Positions 1 through 8,606 of a stretch of DNA of 64,000 bases are shown here, in pieces. The translations under genes and the position numbers were made by a program. Source of the stretch: an uncultured Roseicyclus sp. (GTDB taxonomy: Bacteria; Pseudomonadota; Alphaproteobacteria; Rhodobacterales; Rhodobacteraceae). Numbering within the stretch: position 1 is the first letter of the stretch; each line of letters starts with the position of its first letter. The DNA is taken from the NCBI GenBank assembly GCA_947494975.1, contig CANLXA010000005.1:124001-188000 (forward strand), read 5' to 3'. The notes beneath the pieces are model-generated. The model was not told the origin of the DNA. It saw nothing but the letters and a program-made list of their open reading frames with translations, and did not search any database.

Positions 1-142
1 TACGGCAATTCTGGGCGCTCTGGTGCGTGGCGATCAGGTCGAATTTCTCGCCGAGGCGCCCGACGATTGGGCCCATCTGCGCGTCGTGAACACCGGTCTG
101 GAAGGATACATGGCCATGCGCTTTCTGGAGCCCGTGAACTGA
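1..142 (+). CDS. SH3-domain protein, C-terminal end (5' truncated by window)
   Basis: The frame opening at base 2 runs to TGA at 140-142 and gives 46 residues. It reads like the end of a bacterial SH3b fold: a LVRGDQVEFL strand, then DDWAHLRV, then the closing GYMAMRFLEP. Such domains usually bind peptidoglycan or act as periplasmic adaptors. Only the end is present, so length, signal peptide and other domains are unknown. Confidence 0.6.
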   Translation, partial: TAILGALVRGDQVEFLAEAPDDWAHLRVVNTGLEGYMAMRFLEPVN

Positions 143-205
143 TCCGCTTGCGCCCCATGTCCTGCCTGCCTTACGCAGGTGGAGAGGCAGATCAGGCAGG
201 ATAAT

Positions 206-1033
206 TTGACGAAATCCATTCTTATCACCGGCTGCTCTTCGGGCATTGGCTACGTGGCCGCGCAGAGCCTGCACGCGCGGGGCTGGCGCGTGTTCGCCTC
301 GGTCCGATCCGAAGACGACAGGGCGCGGTTGGAGGCGGAGGGCCTTGAAAGCCCGATGCTGGATGTCCGCGACGGAGACAGCATCGCGGCGGCGTTGGCC
401 CATGTGCTGGACCAAACCGGCGGCACGCTTGACGCGGTTTTCAACAATGCCGGATACGGCCTGCCCGGCGCTGTCGAAGACCTGCCGGTCGAGGGGCTAC
501 GCGAGATTTTCGAGACGAATCTGTTCGGCCTGCACGACCTCACGCGCCGGGTGATCCCGGTGATGCGCAAGCAGGGCCATGGCCGGATCGTGCAGCATTC
601 CTCCGGCTTCGGGCGGCATGTGATGAAATGGCGCGGCGCCTATAACGCGTCGAAACATGCGGTTGAGGGGCTGACCGACACGATGCGGCTGGAACTGCGC
701 GGCACCGGCATTCATGTCTCCACCCTGAATACCGGCCCCGTGACCTCCAAATTCCGGATCAACTCGATCCCGCAATTCGAGCGGTGGATCGATTGGGAAC
801 ACTCCGCCAATCCGGACCGCTACCGAAAGGAATTGCTGCCGTTTCTCTACGAGGATACCGGGCGCGCGCCGTTCCAGAAGGAACCGGACGCCGTTGTCCG
901 CCGCCTGATCCATGCGGTGGAATCCGCCAATCCCCGGCCGCGCTATCACATCACCGGCGCGACCCATATCGCCGAGGCCCTGCGCCGCGCGCTTCCGCAG
1001 CGCATGCTCGACGCAATCGCGGCCCGGCTCTAG
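206..1033 (+). CDS. SDR family NAD(P)-dependent oxidoreductase
   Basis: Classical short-chain dehydrogenase/reductase of about 275 residues. The N-terminal Rossmann motif TGCSSGIG binds the dinucleotide, NNAGYG follows the fourth strand, and the catalytic YxxxK is seen as YNASK. The substrate cannot be read from sequence. I prefer the TTG at 206 because AGGCAGGA lies just upstream and translation then begins TKSILITG, the normal distance from the glycine motif. An in-frame GTG at 179 would add nine residues. It is probably a single gene, with a compact membrane-protein/cobalamin pair following on the same strand. Confidence 0.85.
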   Translation: MTKSILITGCSSGIGYVAAQSLHARGWRVFASVRSEDDRARLEAEGLESPMLDVRDGDSIAAALAHVLDQTGGTLDAVFNNAGYGLPGAVEDLPVEGLREIFETNLFGLHDLTRRVIPVMRKQGHGRIVQHSSGFGRHVMKWRGAYNASKHAVEGLTDTMRLELRGTGIHVSTLNTGPVTSKFRINSIPQFERWIDWEHSANPDRYRKELLPFLYEDTGRAPFQKEPDAVVRRLIHAVESANPRPRYHITGATHIAEALRRALPQRMLDAIAARL

Positions 1034-1083
1034 CCTTTCGCCCACAGCCTGCTACCTAGGCCCGGACAGTGACCGGAGACGAC

Positions 1084-1293
1084 ATGACAAACGACCCGCT
1101 TCTTATCCTGGCATTGGTGGCCTGTGGCGCCGTGCTGGTGATCCTGCTTCTGGGCATCAACTCGTTCCGCAGGGGCGGGCAGGATAGCGCGAAGCAATCC
1201 AACAAATTCATGCAATGGCGGATCGGGATGCAGTTTCTTGCCATCCTGCTGCTGCTCGCATTCGTCTATTTCCGTCGGCAATCAGGGGGCTGA
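1084..1293 (+). CDS. Small twin-transmembrane protein, HIG1-like
   Basis: A 69-residue protein with two hydrophobic helices (about residues 4-24 and 46-62) separated by a basic, polar loop containing RRGGQDS and KQSNKFMQWR. This resembles the HIG1/hypoxia-induced twin-helix proteins of alphaproteobacteria, which associate with respiratory complexes. ATG 1084 is preferred to GTG 1069 because GGAGAC sits immediately upstream. It ends five bases before the cobalamin adenosyltransferase, so the two are probably co-transcribed. The family assignment rests on topology and the RRG/QWR pattern. Confidence 0.7.
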   Translation: MTNDPLLILALVACGAVLVILLLGINSFRRGGQDSAKQSNKFMQWRIGMQFLAILLLLAFVYFRRQSGG

Positions 1294-1298
1294 ACGAC

Positions 1299-1871
1299 AT
1301 GGTTGTTCTCAACAAGATCTACACGCGCACCGGCGATGCGGGCGAAACCGCCCTGGGTGACGGCAGCCGCGTGGCCAAGTATTCGCAGCGGGTCACGGCC
1401 TATGGCACCGTGGATGAGCTGAACGCGACGTTGGGTGTCGCCCGACTCCATGCCGAAGGTGTGATGGCCGAGCGGATCGCGATGATCCAGAACGACCTGT
1501 TCGATCTGGGCGCGGACCTGTGCACCCCCAACATGGAGATGGACGGGGAGCGGGAATATGAACCACTCCGCATGGCCGACGCGCAGGTGGATCGCCTTGA
1601 GGCAGAGATCGACGAGATGAACCCGAAGCTGGAGCCGCTGCGCTCCTTCATCCTGCCCGGCGGGTCGCCCCTGGCCACGCATTTGCACATCTGCCGGACG
1701 GTCTGCCGCCGGGCCGAGCGGCTCTCGGTGGAATTGGGGGGCGTGGAATCGATCAATCCTGTCGGCGTGAAGTACCTCAACCGCCTGTCCGACTGGTTCT
1801 TCGTGGCAGGCCGCATCGCCAATAACGACGGCAAGGACGACATCCTGTGGGTTCCAGGCGCGAACCGGTAG
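1299..1871 (+). CDS. Cob(I)alamin adenosyltransferase, PduO type
   Basis: Transfers the adenosyl group of ATP to cob(I)alamin to make coenzyme B12, the cofactor of methylmalonyl-CoA and ethylmalonyl-CoA mutases. The 190-residue product starts NKIYTRTGDAGET, the ATP-binding signature of the PduO/MMAB family, and has the helical-bundle motifs FILPGGS and CRxxCRRAER, the usual family length. ATG 1299 follows the small membrane-protein gene by five bases. It fits a cell using the ethylmalonyl-CoA pathway, of which mcd near 16 kb is another member. Confidence 0.92.
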   Translation: MVVLNKIYTRTGDAGETALGDGSRVAKYSQRVTAYGTVDELNATLGVARLHAEGVMAERIAMIQNDLFDLGADLCTPNMEMDGEREYEPLRMADAQVDRLEAEIDEMNPKLEPLRSFILPGGSPLATHLHICRTVCRRAERLSVELGGVESINPVGVKYLNRLSDWFFVAGRIANNDGKDDILWVPGANR

Positions 1872-1934
1872 CACGGCCACGCGAGACATTCGCAGTTTCT
1901 TCATGGGGGCGGTCGATGGCCCCAAGGGCGCTGT

Positions 1935-2300
1935 TCAGGCGGGCTGCCACAATTCGATCGGGTTGCCTTCCGGATCGTTCAACCAGGCAAAGGACCCGTT
2001 CGGATAGGGGGATTCCGGATCCCGGCGAACCTCGATCCCCGCATCCTCCAGTTGCGTTATCATCGCCTCGAGATCCCGCACCCGGAAATTCAGCATGAAT
2101 TCCTTTTCGCGGTTGCCGAAATATTCGGTCACCTTCTCGAACGGCGCGAACACGGTCTCGCCCTCCTGCTGCCGCCAACACGGAGACACGTAATCCCCGG
2201 GCGCACGATCAATGCCGAGATGTTTGTGATACCACTCCGCCAATGCGTCCGGATCCTCCGCCCGAAAGAAGAAGCCGCCGAAGCCCAGAACCTTTTCCAT
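1935..2300 (-). CDS. VOC (glyoxalase/bleomycin-resistance fold) family protein
   Basis: A 121-residue single vicinal-oxygen-chelate domain with the two beta-alpha-beta-beta-beta repeats expected: FFFRAEDPDALAEWY near the N terminus and FMLNFRVRDLEAM in the second half, closing with DPEGNPIELWQP. The terminal Glu is the usual metal ligand. The reaction is unknown; members include glyoxalases, dioxygenases and resistance proteins. It converges with the adenosyltransferase gene and stands alone on the minus strand. Confidence 0.85.
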   Translation of the reverse strand: MEKVLGFGGFFFRAEDPDALAEWYHKHLGIDRAPGDYVSPCWRQQEGETVFAPFEKVTEYFGNREKEFMLNFRVRDLEAMITQLEDAGIEVRRDPESPYPNGSFAWLNDPEGNPIELWQPA

Positions 2301-2461
2301 GTCATTCCCCCCAAAAGCCGATCCCGGTCCTCCGAAACAGGATCAAACCGCCCATCGACGCTGACGCAGCGGTGCAACAGGATCGCGGGATTTCGCCCGT
2401 AAACGGATTGTTAACCGAACTGCCTGCAATTCCTTAACACTTTTCGTGGTATCCTGTGGAT

Positions 2462-3121
2462 ATGTCCCATGTGAAAGCCAATCGAGCTTACAGTCGGGCC
2501 GAGTATCTCTCGGACGCTGTCGTTCACGGGTTGGGCATCGGAGGGGCCCTTGTGGCCGGGCCTGTCATCGTTGGTCTCTCCGCGCTCTGGATCGGCGATC
2601 CGGGCCTGGTCACCGCCTTTGCCATCTACGCCATCACACTTCTGGCGATGTGGGTTTGTTCCGCGCTCTACAACCTCGTGCAACGCGAGGAATGGACGGC
2701 CGGGTTCCGCCGGCTCGATCAATCGGCGATCTATTTCAAGATCGCCGGCACCTATACGCCGTTCATTGCGCTGGCCTCCGGCTCCATGGGGTTTCTGGCC
2801 GGCATCTGGACGGTCGCGCTGGCCGGCGCCTCCGTAATCCTGTTCTCCAAACGCTCCTATATCTGGCTCGCCATCTTGCTCTATCTGAGCCTTGGATGGG
2901 CGGGCACCGTGCTTGGCGGGCCGCTCCTGACCGGCCTGACACCGCTGACGCTTGGCCTTCTGATCGCCGGTGGCCTCAGCTATTCTTTCGGGATCATTTT
3001 CCTGATGTGGCACCGCTTGCCGTTCCACAACACGATCTGGCACATCTTCGTGCTTGCGGGCACCGGCACGTGTTACGCCGCGATTGTCGCCGAGCTGCTC
3101 CACAACACCTCCCTCACCTGA
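2462..3121 (+). CDS. Hemolysin III family (PAQR-like) membrane protein
   Basis: About 219 residues with seven predicted membrane helices. Recognisable HlyIII/PAQR features are the N-terminal SDAVVHGLGI, a central YFKIAGTYTPF, and a C-terminal HNTIWHIFVL with the histidines that form the metal site in this superfamily. The molecular function in bacteria is unsettled. ATG 2462 is preferred over GTG 2456, two codons upstream. A TATCCT at 2450-2455 would be too close to the start for a normal leader, so I do not call the promoter. Confidence 0.88.
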   Translation: MSHVKANRAYSRAEYLSDAVVHGLGIGGALVAGPVIVGLSALWIGDPGLVTAFAIYAITLLAMWVCSALYNLVQREEWTAGFRRLDQSAIYFKIAGTYTPFIALASGSMGFLAGIWTVALAGASVILFSKRSYIWLAILLYLSLGWAGTVLGGPLLTGLTPLTLGLLIAGGLSYSFGIIFLMWHRLPFHNTIWHIFVLAGTGTCYAAIVAELLHNTSLT

Positions 3122-3255
3122 CGATAGCCGTAACGCGGCGTCGCAAGCCTGCCCCGCGTCGATTTTGGCCTATTTTCCCGTCCCGGTTGGGGCTATCTCT
3201 CTGTCGAGATTGCTTGATTGGGTCCGTCCCAACCGATGACAGAGGGAGAACGTGA

Positions 3256-4017
3256 ATGAAGGTCCTGGTGCCTGTAAAACGCGTGATCGATTACAACGTA
3301 AAAGTCCGCGTGAAGGCGGATGGCTCCGGGGTCGATCTTGCCAACGTGAAAATGTCGATGAACCCGTTCGACGAGATTGCCGTCGAAGAGGCCATTCGCC
3401 TGAAAGAGGCCGGGAAGGCCGATGAAGTGGTCGCCGTTTCGATCGGTGTGAAACAATCGCAGGAAACGCTGCGCACCGCTTTGGCCATGGGCGCGGATCG
3501 CGCTATCCTTGTCGTCGCCACCGATGACGTGCACACGGATATCGAGCCGCTGGCCGTCGCCAAGATCCTCAAGGCGGTGATCGATGAAGAGCAGCCGGGC
3601 CTTGTTCTGGCGGGCAAGCAGGCCATCGACAACGACATGAACGCCACCGGCCAGATGCTGTCGGCGCTTCTGGGGTGGTCGCAAGGCACCTTCGCCTCCG
3701 AGGTCGATATCGACGGCGACACCGCCAAGGTCACCCGCGAAGTGGACGGCGGATTGCAGACGATTTCCGTGAAGATGCCTGCCATCATCACCGTCGATCT
3801 GCGCCTGAATGAGCCGCGTTATGCGTCGCTGCCCAACATCATGAAGGCCAAGAAAAAGCCGCTGGACGAGAAAACCGCCGCCGATTACGGCGTCGATGTC
3901 ACGCCGCGCCTGGAGGTCGTCAAGACAACGGAACCCGAGGCCCGTGCCGCTGGCGTGAAAGTTGGTTCGGTCGATGAACTTCTCACCAAACTCAAAGACG
4001 AAGCGGGGGTGATCTGA
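3256..4017 (+). CDS. etfB: Electron transfer flavoprotein subunit beta
   Basis: Beta subunit of ETF, the FAD/AMP heterodimer that takes electrons from acyl-CoA dehydrogenases and passes them to ETF-ubiquinone oxidoreductase. The 253-residue product begins [19 protein letters not shown] and contains [11 protein letters not shown] and [14 protein letters not shown], all diagnostic. AGAGGGAGAA lies upstream of ATG 3256. Its stop overlaps the etfA start by one base (TGATG), indicating translational coupling. Likely partners in this window are the methylsuccinyl-CoA dehydrogenase and acyl-CoA metabolism genes. Confidence 0.97.
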   Translation: MKVLVPVKRVIDYNVKVRVKADGSGVDLANVKMSMNPFDEIAVEEAIRLKEAGKADEVVAVSIGVKQSQETLRTALAMGADRAILVVATDDVHTDIEPLAVAKILKAVIDEEQPGLVLAGKQAIDNDMNATGQMLSALLGWSQGTFASEVDIDGDTAKVTREVDGGLQTISVKMPAIITVDLRLNEPRYASLPNIMKAKKKPLDEKTAADYGVDVTPRLEVVKTTEPEARAAGVKVGSVDELLTKLKDEAGVI

Positions 4018-4943
4018 TGGCTGTTCTTCTTCTTGGTGAAGTGAATTCCGGCGAACTGGCGATGGATGCCACGGCCAAGGCCGTAACCGCCGCCGCGCAG
4101 CTTGGCGATGTGACCGTGCTGTGCGCCGGGGCGTCTGCCAAAGCCGCCGCGGACGAGGCCGCGACCATTCAGGGCGTGTCCAAGGTGCTCTGCGCCGAAG
4201 ACCCGTCGCTCGGCCACCGCCTGGCCGAACCGACCGCCGCGCTGATCGTATCGCTGGCGGGCGACTATTCGCACATCGTGGCGCCCGCCACGACCGACGC
4301 CAAAAACGTGATGCCTCGCGTGGCCGCGCTTCTGGATGTCATGGTGATCTCGGACGCCTCCGCCGTGGTCGATGCCGACACGTTCGAGCGCCCGATCTAT
4401 GCGGGCAACGCGATCCAGACGGTGAAATCATCGGATGCCACCAAGGTTGTGACCTTCCGCACCTCCACGTTCGATGCCGCCGAAACCGGTGGGTCCGCGC
4501 CCGTCGAAACGATCGATGCCGCGGCTAATCCCGGCCTCAGCGAATGGATCGAAGACAAGGTCGCGGCCAGCGACCGGCCGGAGCTGACCTCCGCCGGGAT
4601 CGTCGTGTCCGGCGGGCGGGGCGTTGGTTCGGAAGAGCAGTTCGCGCTGATCGAAGGCCTGGCCGACAAGCTGGGGGCCGCCGTCGGCGCTTCCCGTGCT
4701 GCGGTCGATTCGGGCTATGCGCCGAACGATTGGCAGGTGGGCCAGACCGGCAAGGTTGTGGCACCGGATCTGTATGTGGCCGTCGGCATTTCCGGCGCGA
4801 TACAGCACCTGGCCGGCATGAAGGACAGCAAGGTCATCGTCGCCATCAACAAGGACGAAGAAGCGCCGATTTTCCAGGTAGCCGATTACGGCCTGGTGGC
4901 CGACCTCTTCGATGCCGTGCCGGAGCTGACCAGCAAGCTCTGA
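4017..4943 (+). CDS. etfA: Electron transfer flavoprotein subunit alpha
   Basis: Alpha subunit of ETF, 308 residues, the usual length. The C-terminal FAD-binding domain is clear: [47 protein letters not shown] and the closing [18 protein letters not shown]. It begins on the last base of the etfB stop codon and is followed by a strong hairpin terminator, so etfBA is a two-gene transcript. Confidence 0.97.
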   Translation: MAVLLLGEVNSGELAMDATAKAVTAAAQLGDVTVLCAGASAKAAADEAATIQGVSKVLCAEDPSLGHRLAEPTAALIVSLAGDYSHIVAPATTDAKNVMPRVAALLDVMVISDASAVVDADTFERPIYAGNAIQTVKSSDATKVVTFRTSTFDAAETGGSAPVETIDAAANPGLSEWIEDKVAASDRPELTSAGIVVSGGRGVGSEEQFALIEGLADKLGAAVGASRAAVDSGYAPNDWQVGQTGKVVAPDLYVAVGISGAIQHLAGMKDSKVIVAINKDEEAPIFQVADYGLVADLFDAVPELTSKL

Positions 4944-4966
4944 CCACCGGAACCTGTCTCAACGTC

Positions 4967-5005
4967 AAACCCCGCGCCGGCCCCAATCCGGCGCGGGGTT
5001 TTTCG
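4967..5005 (+). terminator. Rho-independent terminator after etfA
   Basis: Inverted repeat AACCCCGCGCCGG / CCGGCGCGGGGTT with a seven-base loop, followed by a T run (GGTTTTTCG). It starts 24 bases after the etfA stop and precedes the convergent DUF6473 gene. Confidence 0.9.
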
Positions 5006-5007
5006 TT

Positions 5008-5835
5008 TCATTGGCTGTCTGCACCCAACTGTTCCAGCAACTCCTGTGCGGCCTTGTCATGCAGTTCCGGCCCGGGCAGCAGCCGGGCGGCAGCGGCCTC
5101 GCGCGGCCCGAAGAACTTGCCCTGAACGGAATCGGCCTGTTCCAGAACCTGCGGCGTGGTGATCGTGACGGATGCCGCGCGATCGGCCACTTCCTCCATC
5201 ATCTGCGGGGTGACGAAGAGCGGATCGATCGTCAGGTCCGCGGCATCCTCCTCCCCCGGGGCGCGATTGGACAGCCACAACAGGTGCACGGGCGCGGCGA
5301 CGCTGCTGATGAACCGACGCATCCGGGCCACCCACGCCGTTTGCAGCTCGGTCCGGACAATCTCGAACCGGTCCTCCGATACGCCTTGCAGATGCTTCAA
5401 CAGATGCCGCGTGAAGTGGAATTCGGTGAAATCCACCTGGGGGTAGATCGTGCGCAGCATGGCGCTGGCCTTCAGGAACCGGTCATTTCGGCGCGGATGC
5501 ACGGTGTAGAAACGGTTCGTCATGTTGTGGGCACTTGTCACCTGCAACACGACCGCTTCGGCATCATCCAGCGCGCCCGCAATGGCCGGATCGTTCATCA
5601 TCACATCGAGGCCCGCATTCACAACACCCAGATTGAGGACAGGACATGGCAGGGCCTGATCCAGCTGCATGGGAAACGGCGCGTGGATGAACCGCCCAAA
5701 GGTTTCCGACCCGCCAAGGCAGACAACGGCCGGGCCGTGTTCGGCGGCCAGGGGGCCGCGGAATCGCAGAACGGATCCCGGCAAGGCCACAGGTTGGTAA
5801 TCGAGGGGCATTCTCCCCCGTTGTTCAAAACTCAT
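5008..5835 (-). CDS. DUF6473 family protein
   Basis: A 275-residue protein of a family common in roseobacters and without known function. Family-like features: the N-terminal LDYQPVALPGS followed by LRFRGP, the motif LGGSETFGRFI (residues about 41-51) resembling an SGNH-hydrolase block, and NLGVVNAGLDV. Some members sit near polysaccharide or sulfotransferase genes, but the neighbours here (etfA and hbd) give no hint. No signal peptide, so probably cytoplasmic. An in-frame ATG eight codons in (MPLDYQP) could be the true start. Confidence 0.75.
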   Translation of the reverse strand: MSFEQRGRMPLDYQPVALPGSVLRFRGPLAAEHGPAVVCLGGSETFGRFIHAPFPMQLDQALPCPVLNLGVVNAGLDVMMNDPAIAGALDDAEAVVLQVTSAHNMTNRFYTVHPRRNDRFLKASAMLRTIYPQVDFTEFHFTRHLLKHLQGVSEDRFEIVRTELQTAWVARMRRFISSVAAPVHLLWLSNRAPGEEDAADLTIDPLFVTPQMMEEVADRAASVTITTPQVLEQADSVQGKFFGPREAAAARLLPGPELHDKAAQELLEQLGADSQ

Positions 5836-6006
5836 TATCCTCGCTCCGCTCGCTTTGGAGGCCCACCCGCCGACACCATGCGTCGCAAAATCTTACAGAC
5901 TTGCTAACTGACTGTTTTTGCTAAATTATGTCACTTACTTTCCGAAAATTCTCACGAAGATACTCCTTGGATTGGACGCCTTGTGCAGACCCCATCACCG
6001 CGCATA

Positions 6007-6020
6007 GTCTCGCGCGAGAC
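6007..6020. promoter_or_regulatory. 14-bp perfect palindrome upstream of hbd
   Basis: GTCTCGCGCGAGAC is fully self-complementary and ends 26 bases before the hbd ATG. A weak promoter-like pair, TTGTGC (5981-5986) and CATAGT (6003-6008) with a 16-base spacer, would place the start of transcription inside it, as expected for a repressor operator. The rest of the 211-base gap (5836-6046) is comparatively AT-rich and has two TTGCTAA copies at 5901 and 5918. The function is inferred. Confidence 0.35.
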
Positions 6021-6046
6021 GTGGACCGGGCAAAAGGGGCAGCGCC

Positions 6047-6922
6047 ATGGAGATCGAAAGCATCGGTATTGTCGGCGCGGGCCAGATGGGCAACGGGATC
6101 GCCCATGTTTGCGCTTTGGCCGGCTATGACGTGGTGATGTCGGATGTTAGTGAAGAGGCGCTCAAGGCCGCCGTGGCGCTTGTGGACGCGAATATGGAAC
6201 GGCAGGTCACGCGCGGGAAAATCACCGCGGAAGAGCGTGCGGCAGCCATGGCGCGCATCAAGACAACGCTGCATCTGCCCGAGGTGGGCCCCACCGACCT
6301 GATCATCGAGGCAGCCACGGAACGCGAGACCGTCAAGCAGGCGATTTTCGAGGATCTGCTGCCGCATCTGAAGCCGACGACGATCCTGACGTCCAACACG
6401 TCCTCAATCTCCATCACACGTCTGGCCTCGCGCACGGACCGGCCCGAGAAATTCATGGGGTTTCACTTCATGAACCCGGTTCCGGTGATGCAACTGGTGG
6501 AGTTGATCCGCGGCATTGCGACCGACGAACCCACCTTCAAGGCCTGCAAGTCAGTGGTCGACCGCCTCGGCAAAACCGCCGCGACGGCCGAGGATTTCCC
6601 GGCCTTCATCGTGAACCGCATCCTAATGCCGATGATCAACGAGGCGGTCTACACGCTCTACGAAGGCGTCGGGAACGTGACCTCCATCGACATGGCGATG
6701 AAACTCGGCACCAATCACCCGATGGGGCCGTTGGAGCTGGCCGATTTCATCGGATTGGACACCTGCCTGGCGATCATGAACGTCCTGCATGACGGGTTGG
6801 CCGATACCAAGTATCGCCCCTGCCCGCTGCTCACGAAATATGTCGAGGCCGGATGGTTGGGCCGCAAAACCGAGCGCGGATTCTACGATTACCGGGGCGA
6901 GACGCCCGTGCCCACCCGTTAG
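6047..6922 (+). CDS. 3-hydroxybutyryl-CoA dehydrogenase
   Basis: Oxidises (S)-3-hydroxybutyryl-CoA to acetoacetyl-CoA with NAD(P), a step of butanoate/fatty-acid metabolism. The 291-residue product has the N-terminal nucleotide motif GAGQMGNGIAH, the catalytic region GFHFMNPVPVMQLVE (His-Glu pair), and the C-terminal dimerisation domain with NHPMGPLELADFIGLD. Length matches single-domain HBDH/PaaH-type enzymes rather than the multifunctional FadB. AAGGGG precedes the ATG. The stop overlaps the stop of the convergent acyltransferase gene. It lies close to etfBA, as in other roseobacters. Confidence 0.95.
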   Translation: MEIESIGIVGAGQMGNGIAHVCALAGYDVVMSDVSEEALKAAVALVDANMERQVTRGKITAEERAAAMARIKTTLHLPEVGPTDLIIEAATERETVKQAIFEDLLPHLKPTTILTSNTSSISITRLASRTDRPEKFMGFHFMNPVPVMQLVELIRGIATDEPTFKACKSVVDRLGKTAATAEDFPAFIVNRILMPMINEAVYTLYEGVGNVTSIDMAMKLGTNHPMGPLELADFIGLDTCLAIMNVLHDGLADTKYRPCPLLTKYVEAGWLGRKTERGFYDYRGETPVPTR

Positions 6923-7827
6923 GGTGCTTTGCCCTGATCGGGATGATCCCGCAACGACAGCGTCCGCTCCCGCAGCCACGCCATGAATTCGCGGGGCTTG
7001 CCGATGCGGTCTTCCCACTCTTCCGGGCGGATCGGGTTGCCGATGATGGGTGATTGCGGCTTGTCGAAGCTTTTCACCACCTCGTGGATCAGCAGGCCTT
7101 GGCGGATTACCGGCGAGATCCGGTTGGCGATCTGGTATGCGCGGCTGTTCTGGCCGGTGAAGAAACACGGCACGATCGTCGCGCCCGACGTGCGGATCAT
7201 CTTGGCGGTGAAGACGTTCCACTCGCCTTCGATCGGCTGGCCCCACATGCGGTCCGAGGCCGCCACGGCCCCTGACGGGAACAGGGAGATCAACCCGCCC
7301 TGCTTCAGATGCTCCATGGCCTGCGCGCGCATATCGAGCATCTTCTGCTGCGCGTCGGGCTCATGGGGGAACGGCACCGATATCATATACCCGGCGGCGG
7401 CCTCATCGATCCCGGTCAGCAAGGCGCGGGTAAGGATGCGGTAATCATTGCGGCGTCGCCCGATCAGATCGGCCAGGATCATCCCGTCCACCAACCCGTG
7501 CGGGTGGTTTGCGACGAAGACGACGGGGCCTTCCGTGGGAATGCGATCCAGCTGGTAATCAGGGGTCCCAAGCTCGATCCCCATCACCTTCATCGTGGCG
7601 GGCCAGAAGGCCTGCCCCTTGAACTCCCCCAGGCTTTCAAACTGGCTGACCCGGCGAAGAATGGTGATCTTTCCGGTCATCCATTCGATGGCCTTGATCG
7701 TGAAGCGGACAAACGGGCTGGGGAAGGAATTGGCATAGGTCAGCGACCGCCGGTCATACTGACCGCCGGCGCCGCCAACCCGGGCTGGGGCAGGGGCCGA
7801 AATGTTGCGGGAACCCAGATCCGTCAC
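6919..7827 (-). CDS. Lysophospholipid acyltransferase family protein (PlsC-like)
   Basis: A 302-residue acyltransferase. The catalytic block reads NHPHGLVDGM, a His-x5-Asp variant typical of the hemolysin/OlsA-like branch, and FPSGAVA replaces the FPEG/FPAG motif. It probably acylates a lysolipid at the inner face of the membrane; whether the acceptor is lysophosphatidate or a lyso-ornithine lipid cannot be decided. No strong N-terminal membrane helix is seen. It overlaps hbd tail to tail by four bases. Confidence 0.82.
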   Translation of the reverse strand: MTDLGSRNISAPAPARVGGAGGQYDRRSLTYANSFPSPFVRFTIKAIEWMTGKITILRRVSQFESLGEFKGQAFWPATMKVMGIELGTPDYQLDRIPTEGPVVFVANHPHGLVDGMILADLIGRRRNDYRILTRALLTGIDEAAAGYMISVPFPHEPDAQQKMLDMRAQAMEHLKQGGLISLFPSGAVAASDRMWGQPIEGEWNVFTAKMIRTSGATIVPCFFTGQNSRAYQIANRISPVIRQGLLIHEVVKSFDKPQSPIIGNPIRPEEWEDRIGKPREFMAWLRERTLSLRDHPDQGKAP

Positions 7828-7851
7828 GTGCCCTCGTCTTTCACCATTGTC

Positions 7852-7873
7852 AGAGGCCGTGCATTCGGCCTCT
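7852..7873 (-). terminator. Hairpin at the end of the HPr gene (possible terminator)
   Basis: AGAGGCCG and CGGCCTCT form an 8-bp stem with a six-base loop, reaching the HPr stop codon. There is no T run on the minus strand, so it may stabilise the 3' end rather than terminate. Confidence 0.35.
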
Positions 7874-8154
7874 CAGGTATCCTCGCCGAACCGGTCGGCG
7901 ACCAGAGCTTCCAGCGCATCGGCCAGGCGCTCGGCCTCGGCTCCACTGGTTTCAACCTCAATAAAGGTTCCCTGCGAGGCTGCCAACATCAAAAGGCCCA
8001 TGATGGAATCCCCGGCAGCACTCAGCCCATCGCGCCGGACCACGGCGTCGCCGTCATGCTCTTCTACAACTTCGACAAATCGGGCCGAGGCGCGGGCATG
8101 CAGACCCTTCATGTTCACGATCTTCATCGTTCGGGTTGTGGAAGTGTCGCTCAT
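7873..8154 (-). CDS. ptsH: HPr family phosphocarrier protein
   Basis: A 93-residue HPr. The phosphorylatable His lies in MKGLHARAS and the serine region targeted by HPr kinase is seen as GDSIMGLLML. It would take phosphate from enzyme I/EI-Ntr and pass it to the EIIA encoded 16 bases upstream. ATG 8154 begins MSDTSTTRTMKIVNMKG; the longer open frame upstream is not HPr-like and runs into the EIIA gene. It is the last gene of the chvI-chvG-hprK-rapZ-EIIA-HPr series. No sugar permease (EIIBC) is nearby, so the role is regulatory. Confidence 0.93.
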   Translation of the reverse strand: MSDTSTTRTMKIVNMKGLHARASARFVEVVEEHDGDAVVRRDGLSAAGDSIMGLLMLAASQGTFIEVETSGAEAERLADALEALVADRFGEDT

Positions 8155-8170
8155 GTCGTCAAACGTCCTG

Positions 8171-8563
8171 TCATTCCGGCGCGCCGTCGAAGCTGTTGAT
8201 GTAGCGTCGGCCCGCCTCGGCGGCGCGGCCCACGGCCTCATCAACGGCCAGATGCCGCGATTTGGTGAGCTTGATCAGCATCGGAAGGTTCACTCCGGTC
8301 AGGATCTTGCGGTTTGCCGGGCGGCAGGCCCGGAGCGACAGGTTGGAGGGTGACCCGCCATACATATCCGTCACCACCACCACGCCATCGCCCTGATCCA
8401 CCAGATCGGCGGCATCGCAGATCTCGCGGGTTCGGGCGGAACGGTCATCCTCGGCCCCGATGCTGATCGCCACCATCGCGCGCTGTTGGCCGACCACATG
8501 TTCGGTCGCCCGCTTCAATTCGGGTGCAAGGCCACCATGGGCCACGATCACGATCCCGATCAC
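8171..8563 (-). CDS. PTS EIIA component, mannose family
   Basis: A 130-residue EIIA-Man type domain. The start is a GTG at 8563 giving IGIVIVAHGGLA, where the His about residue 9 is the phosphorylation site, with GGAGAGG upstream. Other family marks are TDMYGGSPSN and TGVNLPMLIKL. In alphaproteobacteria this stand-alone EIIA takes phosphate from HPr and acts as a regulator rather than in sugar uptake, consistent with the absence of EIIB/EIIC here. The open frame extends further upstream but overlaps rapZ and looks non-coding there. Confidence 0.92.
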   Translation of the reverse strand: MIGIVIVAHGGLAPELKRATEHVVGQQRAMVAISIGAEDDRSARTREICDAADLVDQGDGVVVVTDMYGGSPSNLSLRACRPANRKILTGVNLPMLIKLTKSRHLAVDEAVGRAAEAGRRYINSFDGAPE

Positions 8564-8606
8564 GCTTGTTCTGCCTCTCCACGCCCGGACGAGGCAACAG
8601 GCCCGG

